Positions 29,155-40,092 of a stretch of DNA of 64,000 nucleotides are shown in pieces. Under the pieces are notes generated by a model that was not told where the DNA came from, did no database searches, and was given only the letters and a program-made list of their open reading frames with translations. Source of the DNA: Streptomyces sp. WZ.A104 (GTDB lineage Bacteria; Actinomycetota; Actinomycetes; Streptomycetales; Streptomycetaceae); the NCBI RefSeq assembly GCF_002382885.1, contig NZ_NWVL01000002.1, positions 160,945 to 224,944 of the forward strand, in the 5' to 3' direction. How positions within the stretch are numbered: the stretch's first letter is position 1; the number at the start of each line of letters is the position of its first letter. Made by a program: the position numbers and the translations under genes.

Positions 29155-30359
29155 GGCCGTACTAGCGGTTGGATGTCGGCGAATCGGCGGTCGCCGATTC
29201 CTGTGACTTGGCGAAGCTCGTCGACGGACCGGAATCCACCGTTCTCCGTGCGGTAGTCGATCATGCGCTGGGCCAGCACAGGCCCGACCCCCGGCAGGGT
29301 TTCAAGCTGATCCGCGGTCGCCGTGTTCAGGCTCAGCGGTGCTGCGGGGCCGGGCAGCCCCGGCGCACCCGCCGCCCCGGGCGATCCGCCTCCGCCGCCG
29401 GTCGCGCCGGGGGCGGTGAGGCCGGGCGGAAGACCGACGACGACCTGCTCACCGTCGGCCAGGACCCGCGCCCGGTTGAGCCCGGTGACATCGGTGCCGT
29501 CCCTCACACCACCGGCCGCACGGAGCGCGTCCGCCACCCGCGAGCCCGCCGGGAGCCGACGAACGCCCGGCCGGTGCACCTTGCCGCTCACATCGACCAC
29601 GACCTCCCCGCCCGCGGCCGGGCCCTGCGCTTCCCCGGCAACCGGGCGGGGCACCGGGTCGGGGCCGCCGGACCGTAACGGCTCCTGCGGCAGCGCGAGG
29701 TCCGTCGCGTCCCCCTCCGCGGCGACCGGCTCCGGCGCACGCACCGCCTGGGGCCGCGCGGACCAGAAGTGGAACGCGCCAAGAGCCACGGCGGCGAGCA
29801 GCACGAGGCCCAGCACCAGCGGCGTCCGCGGGGCCAGAGCACACCGGATCCGCACCCACACCAGCAGCCGCTCCCGGACCGCCGACACAAGACGACGGGC
29901 ACGCGACGGCTCGCCGGACACCTCCGGGACATTCGCGCCGTCGTCGCGCCCCGCATCCCGCTCGGGAGCGGCGACAGGGACGGAGGCGGGGACGGAGGCG
30001 GGCACGACGGGGACGGAAGCAGGCCCGGGGTCCACTCCGCCGTCAGCCCCGGGGACGCCCTCCATCAGCGCATCCGCCCGCCGTCGACCCGCCGCAGCGG
30101 CAAGGGCGGCATGCCCCCGCGCGGAGTGGCGCCCACCCCTGCGGGCGCGCGGGCGGGCAGCGTGTCGAGACCCGGGCCGGATGCCCGCCCGACCGCTCGG
30201 GCGAGTGCCAGAACCGGGCCGCGGCCACCCGAGCGGCCTCCCCGGCACAGGATCAGGATCAGGATCAGGCAGAAGATCGTTCAGCTGAGCTGACGAATGG
30301 ATGGACGACTGGACGGAAAAGGCATCGGGAGCGGACACCCGAGGAGTTCGAAGGGCCAT
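29151..30359 (-). CDS. comEA: ComEA-family helix-hairpin-helix DNA-binding protein
   Basis: 402 residues. A long basic, Pro-rich cytoplasmic N-terminus (1-175) precedes one membrane helix at about 180-199. The outside carries an SLBB domain (VVDVSGKVHRPGVRRLPAGSRVADALRAAGG) and a C-terminal double helix-hairpin-helix (LNTATADQLETLPGVGPVLAQRMIDYR ... FRSVDELRQVTGIGDRRFADI). ComEA is the DNA receptor that hands DNA to ComEC in transformable bacteria; its role in Streptomyces is unclear. The stop overlaps the comEC start by 4 bp. The N-terminal extension is poorly constrained, and translation could begin further downstream. Confidence 0.9.
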   Translation of the reverse strand: MALRTPRVSAPDAFSVQSSIHSSAQLNDLLPDPDPDPVPGRPLGWPRPGSGTRPSGRAGIRPGSRHAARPRARRGGRHSARGHAALAAAAGRRRADALMEGVPGADGGVDPGPASVPVVPASVPASVPVAAPERDAGRDDGANVPEVSGEPSRARRLVSAVRERLLVWVRIRCALAPRTPLVLGLVLLAAVALGAFHFWSARPQAVRAPEPVAAEGDATDLALPQEPLRSGGPDPVPRPVAGEAQGPAAGGEVVVDVSGKVHRPGVRRLPAGSRVADALRAAGGVRDGTDVTGLNRARVLADGEQVVVGLPPGLTAPGATGGGGGSPGAAGAPGLPGPAAPLSLNTATADQLETLPGVGPVLAQRMIDYRTENGGFRSVDELRQVTGIGDRRFADIQPLVRP

Positions 30360-30536
30360 GCCTCACGACGTTAGGCACATCCGTCCGAACCCGCTGAACA
30401 GACCCGATTCCTGTGGAAAGACCGCCAGTTGTGGATAACTCGACCACTCCTCGGGGTGAAAAACAGCCCCGCCCCAGAAAATGACGGAACCACGATCACG
30501 GAACCAAATCACAGAGCCACGAGCCACGAACCTCGA

Positions 30537-31382
30537 TCACCGCACCGAGATCACCGCACCCAGCAGCCCCGGCCCCGTGTGCGCACCGATCACCGCGCCG
30601 ACCTCGCTGACGTGCAGGTCGACCAGACCGGGGACACGTTCGCGCAGCCGCTCGGCCAGGCGGTCGGCGCGGTCCGGAGCAGCGAGGTGGTGGACGGCGA
30701 TGTCCACCGCCGCTTCGCCCGCACGCTCGGCCACGATCTCCTCCAGGCGGGCAATCGCCTTGGACGCCGTCCTTACCTTCTCCAGCAGCTCGATCCGGCC
30801 TCCGTCGAGCTCCAGGATCGGCTTCACCGCCAGGGCGGACCCCAGCAGGGCCTGGGCCGTGCCGATACGGCCGCCCCGACGCAGATAGTCCAGCGTGTCG
30901 ACATAGAAGTAGGCGGACGTCCCAGCCGCCCGCTTCTCCGCGGCCGCCGCCACCTCGTCCAGGCCGCCCCCCGCCTCCGCCGCCTCCGCCGCCGCGAGGG
31001 CGCAGAATCCGAGGGCCATGGCCACCATGCCGGTGTCCACCACCCGTACCGGGATGGGGGCGTCCTTCGCCGCGAGCAGCGCCGCGTCGTACGTGCCCGA
31101 GAACTCCGCCGAAAGGTGCAGCGACACCACGGCGTCGGCCCCGCCGACGGCCGCCGCCCGATAGGCCGCCGCGAAGACCTCGGGGCTCGGGCGGGACGTG
31201 GTCACGGAGTGGCGTTTCTGCAGCGCCAGGGCGAGTGAACGGGCCGAGATCTCCGTGCCCTCCTCCAGCGCCTGATCGCCCAGGACGACGGTCAGCGGCA
31301 CCGCGGTGATGCCGTGCCGTTCCATCGTCGGGCGCGGCAGATAGGCCGTGGAATCGGTGACGACAGCGACATGGCGGGACAT
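30537..31382 (-). CDS. DegV family fatty-acid-binding protein
   Basis: 281 residues, the family length. It opens with HVAVVTDSTAYLP and has the TSRPSPEVF fatty-acid head-group loop, SLHLSAEFSGTYDAALLA, and the VDTLDYLRRGGRIGTAQALLG core. DegV/FakB proteins bind fatty acyl chains and present them to FakA-type kinases in some bacteria; no fakA gene is adjacent here. ATG 31382 starts the conserved domain. Confidence 0.93.
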   Translation of the reverse strand: MSRHVAVVTDSTAYLPRPTMERHGITAVPLTVVLGDQALEEGTEISARSLALALQKRHSVTTSRPSPEVFAAAYRAAAVGGADAVVSLHLSAEFSGTYDAALLAAKDAPIPVRVVDTGMVAMALGFCALAAAEAAEAGGGLDEVAAAAEKRAAGTSAYFYVDTLDYLRRGGRIGTAQALLGSALAVKPILELDGGRIELLEKVRTASKAIARLEEIVAERAGEAAVDIAVHHLAAPDRADRLAERLRERVPGLVDLHVSEVGAVIGAHTGPGLLGAVISVR

Positions 31383-31494
31383 GTGGCGGAGGTTACCTGG
31401 CGTACCGGGAGTGCGGCAGCCCGGCCCCGGGCCTCTGATCATTCATGGTCACTTCGGAACGTATGCGGTCGGAGCGCTTCCCGGATCGCGTGCG

Positions 31495-32295
31495 TCAGTT
31501 CGTCGTTTCCGGCCGGGCGGACTTCTCCCACGGGTAGCTCGTGCGCTTCCGCGGGTCCGGTGCGGTGATCGCCTGCGGGGCCTCTTCGCCGGCCTGACCG
31601 GACCAGGCCTCGTCGGCCGTGCTGCTGCTTCCGGCCGAGGCGGCCGGTTCGGGCCAGTCCGTTCCGGGGCCGTGGCCGGGGGCCGTGGACGTTCCGGGGC
31701 CGTGGCCCGGGGTCGCGGACGCCCCGGCACCCGGTGCACGAGACGGCTCCTCGACGGTCCAGTGCCGCAGCGCACCGGCCTCGACGTCGATCTGTGCGTT
31801 CAGCGCGTCCAGGTCGTCGTCGGCGAACTGCCGCGCCCGGTCCCGCGCCGCCCAGCGCAGCGACTCCGCCGAGTGCGTGATCCGCTGGGTCCGCTCCTTC
31901 AGCTGGGGCAGCAGGGCCGCGACCGTCGACCGGTCCGGCTCGCGCTCCAGCCGCTTCAGCTCGTCGTCCAGCTCAAGACCGTGCGCGCTCAGCCGCCGGA
32001 AGAGCGCCACCGACTCCGAGAGCGAGGCGTCCTCCGCCACACCGGCGTGCAGGGCGTCCTGGGTGGCGCGCATCGACGTCCGCAGGGCGAGCCGGAGCTG
32101 TGCGAGCTCGCCGACGACACCGGGCTGGCCGAAGCTCTTGGCCCGGAGCGTGGTGTCCTCCACGGTGCGGCGGGCCTGCGTGATCGTGCGGTCCACGCCC
32201 CGTTTGGCCGCGCCGACGACCTTCACGGTCACGTAGACGCCCAGCGCGATGAACGCGACGAAGAGCAGCGCCAGGATCGTGATCGCGGCTTCCAT
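31495..32295 (-). CDS. Single-pass membrane protein, unknown function
   Basis: 266 residues. An N-terminal membrane helix (AAITILALLFVAFIALGVYVTVKVVGAAKRG) precedes a long charged helical region (about 40-180), probably a coiled coil. The tail is Pro/Gly/Ser-rich and contains a duplicated PGHGPGT. ATG 32295 follows GAGGG at about 7 nt. It lies between degV and leuS on the same strand. Family unrecognised beyond being conserved-looking in composition; GC3 is normal. Confidence 0.8.
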   Translation of the reverse strand: MEAAITILALLFVAFIALGVYVTVKVVGAAKRGVDRTITQARRTVEDTTLRAKSFGQPGVVGELAQLRLALRTSMRATQDALHAGVAEDASLSESVALFRRLSAHGLELDDELKRLEREPDRSTVAALLPQLKERTQRITHSAESLRWAARDRARQFADDDLDALNAQIDVEAGALRHWTVEEPSRAPGAGASATPGHGPGTSTAPGHGPGTDWPEPAASAGSSSTADEAWSGQAGEEAPQAITAPDPRKRTSYPWEKSARPETTN

Positions 32296-32357
32296 GAATG
32301 CCCTCGGTTTCTCGATGCGGCCCGCCGATACCGGTCGCCCCCTCCACCGTAAACGGA

Positions 32358-32400
32358 ACGGGCAGGCCGAGGGTTCCTTCGGAACCCCCAACCTGCCCGT
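32358..32400 (-). terminator. Terminator after leuS
   Basis: Outer arms acgggcagg (32358-32366) and cctgcccgt (32392-32400) enclose a second perfect stem, gggttcc/ggaaccc, with a 3-nt loop. It lies 53 bp beyond the leuS stop. Confidence 0.8.
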
Positions 32401-32452
32401 AGGGGATGGCCCTAACCATCCGCAAAGGCCATCACGCCACCCACAAGAACCG

Positions 32453-35326
<2,874 letters not shown>

Positions 35327-35365
35327 GATCCTCAAAGCTCCATCGATCGTCATCTGCCGGGAAAC

Positions 35366-35390
35366 GAAAAATCCCCTCGCACAGGAGGGG
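35366..35390 (-). terminator. leuS attenuator (intrinsic terminator)
   Basis: On the minus strand CCCCTC-CTGTGC-GAGGGG is followed by ATTTTT. This is a 6-bp GC stem with 6-nt loop and a run of five U in RNA, a real U-tract and unusual for this genome. It lies between the leader peptide ORF and the leuS start, where an attenuator belongs. Confidence 0.85.
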
Positions 35391-35392
35391 AC

Positions 35393-35445
35393 GCCGCGCT
35401 GACTCCGACCAGGCGTTCTCACCGGTCGGAACTGTTCAGCGCGGC
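35393..35445 (-). promoter_or_regulatory. leuS leader RNA pause/anti-antiterminator structure
   Basis: GCCGCGCTGA (35445-35436), which contains the leader-peptide stop, pairs perfectly with TCAGCGCGGC (35402-35393). An inner perfect 7-bp stem TCCGACC/GGTCGGA is nested inside (35404-35410 with 35424-35430). A ribosome stalled at the leucine codons would cover the first arm and free the second. A weaker alternative pairing ACGCC/GGCGT reaching toward the terminator arm is possible. Confidence 0.75.
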
Positions 35446-35474
35446 TCGCTAAGCAGAAGGCGTACGGCACGCAT
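35436..35474 (-). CDS. Leucine leader peptide of leuS
   Basis: A 12-codon ORF encodes [12 protein letters not shown], with three consecutive leucine codons CTT-CTG-CTT, two of them CTT, which is rare in this genome. The stop codon is inside the first stem of the leader RNA and the attenuator follows 46 nt later. A -10-like TACCCT (35486-35481) ends 6 nt before the ATG, so the leader peptide is probably translated from a leaderless transcript. This fits the classical design in which scarcity of charged tRNA-Leu stalls the ribosome and prevents termination, raising leuS expression. Confidence 0.85.
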   Translation of the reverse strand: MRAVRLLLSEPR

Positions 35475-35809
35475 GGCGTCAGGGTACCGCACGGGCCCGG
35501 AAGGGAGCGGGGAGCGACCGGAGAGCGGACACGGCGCGCGAGAGCCGGGACCCCACCCTCCCTCCGTCGCCCTCCGTAGTCGGCGCGTGATGTTTCCGTG
35601 GGTGCGCGGTGTGCGTTCCGCGGACTTCCCGTGGGTATTCCACTGAGTCCTGAGGCGACTCACGGGACGGAGGGAACTCCCGGGAAGCGGAGGTTACTCG
35701 GCGTACCCACTTCTATCGGGGCAACCACGCAAAGCCCGTACTGGTTGGTATGGGGCGTCCTAGCATGCGGCAACGGGACCGCTTTGCCGAACTATTCGGA
35801 GTCGCCCCC
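35475..35809. other. Intergenic region upstream of leuS leader and cytochrome b-like gene
   Basis: It holds the -10-like TACCCT of the leuS leader (minus, 35481-35486). The right half (35690-35800) presumably contains the promoter of the cytochrome-like gene, but no convincing -35/-10 pair can be fixed. No gene is seen. Confidence 0.5.
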
Positions 35810-37453
35810 ATGAACCCTCATCGCAAGATCCGCGTATCCCCCACCATGAGCCCCGGAATGAGTCGGCCGGTACAGGGCGGCCTCACTGTCGCCGCCCTGG
35901 TCTTCGTCCCCCTACTCGCCGTCGCAGGGAGCGACGGCTTGCGCACCACCCTCGATTTCACCACCGGCGTCCTGTCGCTGGTGTCGCTCAGCGCGGCCGT
36001 CGCCTGGGGCCTGCTGGCCACGGACCGGCTGTTTCTGTCCACCCGCCAGCGGATCGTCTGCCAGGGCATCCACCGGGCCACCGCCGTGGCCTCGCTCGGC
36101 TTTCTGCTGCTGCACGGCACCGTGAAGGTCGCCCTCGGGCATGTCGACCTGATCGGTGCCCTCATACCCTTCGGCCTCGGCGTCACCGGCACGGCGGGGC
36201 TGATCGGCTTCGGCTCGCTGGCCGGTCTGCTGATGGTCGTCACGGCCGCGACCGGCGCCCTGCGCAGCGCGTTCGCCCAGCCCTCCCCCACGGCCACCCG
36301 GCTCGGCCAGTCGCTCGGGTCCCCCCGGGAGGCGGGCGGGATCGCGGGCCGGTGGCGCGCCCTGCACGGGCTGTCCTATCCGGCCTGGTGCGCCGCGCTG
36401 GTCCACGGCCTGTACGCGGGCCGCGCGCCCGCGACCTGGGTGGTCGTGATGTACGGCCTGTGCCTGGCCGGTGTCGCGGGCGTGCTGTGCCTGCGGCTGC
36501 TGCCCCGCCCGACGAAGCGGCGGATCGCCGACCGGATCGCGGAGCTGCTGGGCCAGGGCCCGCCGCCCGCCCCGGACCCGGTCCTGCGCGAGTCCCCGTC
36601 CTCCGGTGCGGAGCCCTGGTCCGACCCGGTCGGCTGGAGCGAGCCGGGCGGGGACGTACGGGGCACGCCCGTGCGCCCGCGCACCCTGTCGGCGCCGATA
36701 CCCCCGGCGGAGTCCCCGCCGTCGGCGATCCCCGGCTCGCTGCACGAGTCACCGACGGAGACGCTGTACGGCAGCCGGGCCCCCCTGTACGAGCCCCCGC
36801 CCCGCAGCGCCGACCGCATCACCTTCGACCCTCCCGGGGACACGCCGGTTCAGGGATGGCGGAAGGGGCCCGGTCCGGGGATAGCGGCCGGATATCGCGC
36901 TGTCTCGCTCGGCGGTGGCCCCTCACTCCCGTCGGAGAGCCGCTGGCCCTCGCCGTCCCCCGCGCCTCCCGCACAGGCGCACCCCACATCCCCCGCGCCG
37001 GCGCACCCCAGCCCGTCCAACGCGGCCGAGCACACCTACGCGCCGCCCCAGGAACCACCTCTGTACGCATCCCGGTTCGACACGACGCCTACTTACGGCA
37101 CTCCGGAATACGACACCGGCGCGCCGACTCCGTACCCCCCGCCCTCCGCCCCGCTGCCGTCCGAAGGCGCCCACGGACCGGCGCCCACCGGCGGCATACA
37201 GGCTGACGCGACGTCTTCTTACGCAGCACCTCCTTACGGCACGCCTTCTTATGGCACGCCTTCTTATGGCACGCCGTCCCATTCCTACGGCACGCCGGAG
37301 TACGACAGCGGCCCCCCGACACCGGACAGCACCACCACGACCACTCCCTTCGCCTCCCCCTTGATCGCCCCCGGCGCCGAGCCGCCTGCCGAGCCGTTCG
37401 CCGCTCCCCCGGCAGGCGAACCCTGGCACGCACCCGCAGGAGACCGACCGTGA
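35810..37453 (+). CDS. Cytochrome b561/ferric-reductase-like membrane protein with Pro/Tyr-rich tail
   Basis: About 547 residues. The first ~240 residues contain about six membrane helices with well-placed histidines (CQGIHRATAVASLGFLLLHGTVKVALGH; WRALHGLSYPAWCAALVHGLYAGR) that could ligate two b-type hemes, as in ferric reductase-like or cytochrome b561 membrane domains. The C-terminal 300 residues are disordered, rich in Pro/Ser/Tyr, ending in repeats such as SYGTPSYGTP. The next gene, overlapping by 4 bp, encodes a NuoF/ferredoxin-like protein, so the two probably form an NADH- or ferredoxin-linked membrane electron transfer unit. ATG 35810 is chosen over 35750 because conserved sequence begins there; the upstream start is possible. 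Confidence 0.8.
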   Translation: MNPHRKIRVSPTMSPGMSRPVQGGLTVAALVFVPLLAVAGSDGLRTTLDFTTGVLSLVSLSAAVAWGLLATDRLFLSTRQRIVCQGIHRATAVASLGFLLLHGTVKVALGHVDLIGALIPFGLGVTGTAGLIGFGSLAGLLMVVTAATGALRSAFAQPSPTATRLGQSLGSPREAGGIAGRWRALHGLSYPAWCAALVHGLYAGRAPATWVVVMYGLCLAGVAGVLCLRLLPRPTKRRIADRIAELLGQGPPPAPDPVLRESPSSGAEPWSDPVGWSEPGGDVRGTPVRPRTLSAPIPPAESPPSAIPGSLHESPTETLYGSRAPLYEPPPRSADRITFDPPGDTPVQGWRKGPGPGIAAGYRAVSLGGGPSLPSESRWPSPSPAPPAQAHPTSPAPAHPSPSNAAEHTYAPPQEPPLYASRFDTTPTYGTPEYDTGAPTPYPPPSAPLPSEGAHGPAPTGGIQADATSSYAAPPYGTPSYGTPSYGTPSHSYGTPEYDSGPPTPDSTTTTTPFASPLIAPGAEPPAEPFAAPPAGEPWHAPAGDRP

Positions 37454-39027
37454 ACGTCCCCCTCCCCGATGTTCCCGAGGTCCGCGTCGTCGGCCTGCCG
37501 CAGCTGACCACCGGCTTCGACCTCGTGGAACGGCTCGACCTCGCCATGCACCTGAAGGTCCACGGGCCACTCGAACCGATGACGGGCGAGCGGCTGGCCG
37601 AACTGGCCGAGGCGATATCCCTACGCGGAAGGGGAGGTGCCGGTTTCCCCTTCGGCAGGAAGCTGCGGGCGGTGGCGAAGGCGTCCATCCGCCGCGGTGT
37701 GCGGCCCGTCGTCGTGATCAACGGCAGTGAGGGCGAACCCGCCTGCCGCAAGGACACCGTGCTCCTCAACCGCGCCCCCCACCTCATCCTGGACGGCGCC
37801 CTGCTGGCCGCGGAGGCACTCGGCGCACGCACCCTGGTTGTCGCCGTCACCCGTAACTCCACAGAGGTGTCCGTGCGGGCGGCTCTCGCCGAGCGCGGCC
37901 TCTCCGACCGGCGCGGCCTGCCGCTGCGCGCCCGGGTGGTCCGCACCCCGGAACGCATGGTCTCCGGCGAGGCATCCTCGGTGATCCGGGCGGCGAACGG
38001 CGGGCCCGCCCTGCCGCCGGGCCGGCGCGAGCGGGCGGCGGAGACCGGGGTGGGCGGCGCCCCTACCCTGCTGTCGAACGCGGAGACGTACGCACAGCTC
38101 GCCGTCGCCGCCCGGATCGGCCCGCGCCGCTACGGGCACACCGGCCTGCCGAACGAACCGGGCACCGTCCTGCTCACCGTCTCCGGAGCGGTGGCGCGGC
38201 CGATGGTCATCGAGGTGCCGACCGGGGTGCCGCTGCGGTACATCCTGCAACTGGCCGACGCTCCCCCGCTGCCGCAGGGCGTTCTGACGGGCGGCTATCA
38301 CGGCAACTGGATCGACGCGGTCTCCTCGCACAACGCCGTAGTCTCCCGCGAGTCCCTGGCCACCGTGGGCGGCGCGCTCGGGGCCGGCGCCATCCTGCCG
38401 ATCGGGCCGGACACCTGCCCGCTCGGCGAGTCCCTCCGGATCGCCAACTGGCTGGCCGCCGAGACCGCCGGGCAGTGCGGCCCGTGCAAGCTGGGGCTCC
38501 CCGCCGCCGCGGGCGGCCTCTCCGACCTGCTGAACGGGGGCGGGCCCGCGGCCCTGGAGGCCCTGCGCGAGGTCACCCAGGCCGTGAAGGGCCGGGGGGC
38601 GTGCAAACACCCGGACGGTTCGGCGCGGTTCCTGCTCTCCACCTTGTCGGCGTTCACGGACGACCTCGCCGCACACGTCCTGGACGGCGGCTGCGGGCGG
38701 GAGACGGCCGGGGTGCTGCCGCTGCCCGGACCTGGCTACCAGGATCTGGAGGAGTCGATTCCGAGCGGTGAGAAGCTGGCCGTGGACTGGACGCTCTGCC
38801 AGGGCCACGGCCTGTGCGCGGACATCGTCCCCGAGCTCATCAGGCTGGGCCCCGACGGCTATCCGGCGCTGGCGGACGCCGCCGTACCGATGCATCTGCG
38901 CGGGCGGGCCCAGCGGGCCGTACGGCGCTGCCCCGCCCTGGCGCTCAGGATCGAGCAGCCGCCCGCCGAGACGCGCCCCGCCCTCCCGGCCGCCAACCGG
39001 CGGGCGCTGGGCAGCGGGCGCGGCTGA
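37450..39027 (+). CDS. NuoF-like NADH-binding flavo/iron-sulfur protein with C-terminal ferredoxin domain
   Basis: 525 residues. The N-terminal part resembles the 51-kDa NADH dehydrogenase subunit (LRGRGGAGFPFGRKL for nucleotide binding, NGSEGEPACRKD, GGAPTLLSNAETYAQLA). An SLBB segment (GVPLRYILQLADAPPLPQGVLTGGY) follows, then the cluster-binding CGPCKLG with a downstream GACKHP cysteine. Residues about 440-500 add a small ferredoxin (CQGHGLCADIVPEL ... RRCPALAL), probably holding one 3Fe-4S or 4Fe-4S cluster. It is not part of a nuo operon. GTG 37450 overlaps the upstream stop (GTGA), so the pair is translationally coupled. Electron donor and acceptor are unknown. Confidence 0.88.
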   Translation: MNVPLPDVPEVRVVGLPQLTTGFDLVERLDLAMHLKVHGPLEPMTGERLAELAEAISLRGRGGAGFPFGRKLRAVAKASIRRGVRPVVVINGSEGEPACRKDTVLLNRAPHLILDGALLAAEALGARTLVVAVTRNSTEVSVRAALAERGLSDRRGLPLRARVVRTPERMVSGEASSVIRAANGGPALPPGRRERAAETGVGGAPTLLSNAETYAQLAVAARIGPRRYGHTGLPNEPGTVLLTVSGAVARPMVIEVPTGVPLRYILQLADAPPLPQGVLTGGYHGNWIDAVSSHNAVVSRESLATVGGALGAGAILPIGPDTCPLGESLRIANWLAAETAGQCGPCKLGLPAAAGGLSDLLNGGGPAALEALREVTQAVKGRGACKHPDGSARFLLSTLSAFTDDLAAHVLDGGCGRETAGVLPLPGPGYQDLEESIPSGEKLAVDWTLCQGHGLCADIVPELIRLGPDGYPALADAAVPMHLRGRAQRAVRRCPALALRIEQPPAETRPALPAANRRALGSGRG

Positions 39028-39057
39028 TCAGGCAGCCTGACAGAAGGTCGGAACAAA

Positions 39058-39092
39058 AGTAGCGGGCCACCCGATCCGGGTGGCCCGCTACT
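39058..39092. terminator. Terminator between redox operon and tRNA-Ala
   Basis: Perfect 15-bp arms agtagcgggccaccc (39058-39072) and gggtggcccgctact (39078-39092) with a 5-nt loop. On the minus strand it is followed by TTTTG, making it a good terminator for tRNA-Ala; it can also stop the rightward redox operon. Confidence 0.9.
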
Positions 39093-39098
39093 TCACTG

Positions 39099-39171
39099 TG
39101 GAGCTAAGGAGAATTGAACTCCTGACCTCCTGCATGCCATGCAGGCGCTCTACCAACTGAGCTATAGCCCC
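39099..39171 (-). tRNA. tRNA-Ala (GGC), copy 1
   Basis: 73 nt. The acceptor arms GGGGCTA and TAGCTCC pair with one G-U. The D arm GCTCAGTTGGTAGAGC, anticodon stem CCTGC/GCAGG with loop ATGGCAT (anticodon GGC) and T arm CAGGAGTTCAATTCTCCT are all present. CCA is not encoded. It decodes GCC, the commonest alanine codon here. Confidence 0.97.
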
Positions 39172-39318
39172 TTGTTGTTTGCCGCCCGGTTTCCCTTGGC
39201 GACATCGAGAACATTACACGGTCCCCCCGGTGCTTCACCAAATCGCTTCCGGTCCGTACCGAGATGCCCGATTCATCCCGGGTGAGTGATGGGCCGACCA
39301 CAGGTCAGACGGTCGCGA

Positions 39319-39552
39319 TCAGGCAGTCGCGAACGAGTAGAAGCGCTTGAGGGTGCAGTGCTCCTCCAGGAGCCTCCCGTAGATCGGCTCCCCCTCCAGC
39401 TCCCGGTACGTCTCGATGGGGTCGCCTTTTATGATCAGCGCCCGCGCGCATTCCTCGCACCAGTACTGGTACTCCGCGTTGACCGGGTCCATGTCCCTGA
39501 CAATGGGCGTACCGCTGTCGCACCAGTCGCACTTACGCCTGTGTGCACCCAT
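39319..39552 (-). CDS. Small zinc-finger-like protein
   Basis: 77 residues with two CxxC pairs, Cys8/Cys11 (CDWC) and Cys32/Cys35 (CEEC), spaced as in a zinc ribbon or treble clef. The rest is acidic and hydrophobic (EGEPIYGRLLEEHCTLKRFYSF). It begins 3 nt after the stop of the next small zinc-ribbon gene, so the two form a mini-operon between two tRNA-Ala genes. Function unknown. Confidence 0.85.
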   Translation of the reverse strand: MGAHRRKCDWCDSGTPIVRDMDPVNAEYQYWCEECARALIIKGDPIETYRELEGEPIYGRLLEEHCTLKRFYSFATA

Positions 39553-39555
39553 CAG

Positions 39556-39744
39556 TCAGCTCCAGCTGTGGCCGCAGGCCGTGCACACGTAGGAGACCCC
39601 TCCGTTGTCACCCAGAACCTGGGCGACATGGGACGAACCGCAGGACGGACAGCCGAGCCGGGATCGATCTTCGGACGTTGGAGAGCCGGAGCGCAGGGCG
39701 GCGACAAGCGGCAGGTCGGGGACGTGTTCGCGAGTCGCAGGCAT
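39556..39744 (-). CDS. Small zinc-ribbon protein
   Basis: 62 residues, ending in a compact zinc ribbon: Cys32/Cys35 (GCPSCGSSHV) and Cys54/Cys57 (YVCTACGHSWS), separated by a beta hairpin. The N-terminal 30 residues are less ordered. ATG 39744 is preceded by GGGAG. Upstream in-frame codons overlap tRNA-Ala copy 2 and are not used. It is probably co-transcribed with the following 77-residue gene. This ribbon resembles TFIIS-type or rubredoxin-like modules, but no specific function is implied. Confidence 0.82.
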   Translation of the reverse strand: MPATREHVPDLPLVAALRSGSPTSEDRSRLGCPSCGSSHVAQVLGDNGGVSYVCTACGHSWS

Positions 39745-39841
39745 CGCGCTCCCTCCCGATCGGTCCGTCGCCCCCTCCGGCGTTCCGATTCTGCCATGAC
39801 CCCGCAAGAGGGTCAGCCCGCCGTGCGTCCTCCACGCAGAA

Positions 39842-39869
39842 GATCCCGCCCCCTGGCGGGGACGGGATC
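39842..39869 (-). terminator. Hairpin after tRNA-Ala copy 2
   Basis: gatcccg (39842-39848) pairs with cgggatc (39863-39869), with additional internal cccc/gggg pairing. It is placed 8 bp beyond the tRNA 3' end. Confidence 0.6.
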
Positions 39870-39876
39870 CTGATTG

Positions 39877-39949
39877 TGGAGCTAAGGAGAATTGAACTCC
39901 TGACCTCCTGCATGCCATGCAGGCGCTCTACCAACTGAGCTATAGCCCC
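39877..39949 (-). tRNA. tRNA-Ala (GGC), copy 2
   Basis: Identical over all 73 nt to the copy at 39099-39171, with the same anticodon GGC and no encoded CCA. The two copies are 705 bp apart in the same orientation. Confidence 0.97.
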
Positions 39950-40092
39950 GCTGTTCGCTGTGTTTCCCTGCGTTTCCGCGCTGCGAACAAGAAGAACTTT
40001 AGCCTGTGACCTGCCGGAAAGTGAAATCCGGCCCGGTGCCGCCCGTGGACGGCCGGGAACGGCGCCCGGTCCGGCCCGATCCGAACGCGGCC

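Noticed and set aside
35340..35480. T-box riboswitch before leuS
   Set aside because: No T-box core sequence or specifier loop was found; the Leu-rich leader peptide and terminator explain the region better.
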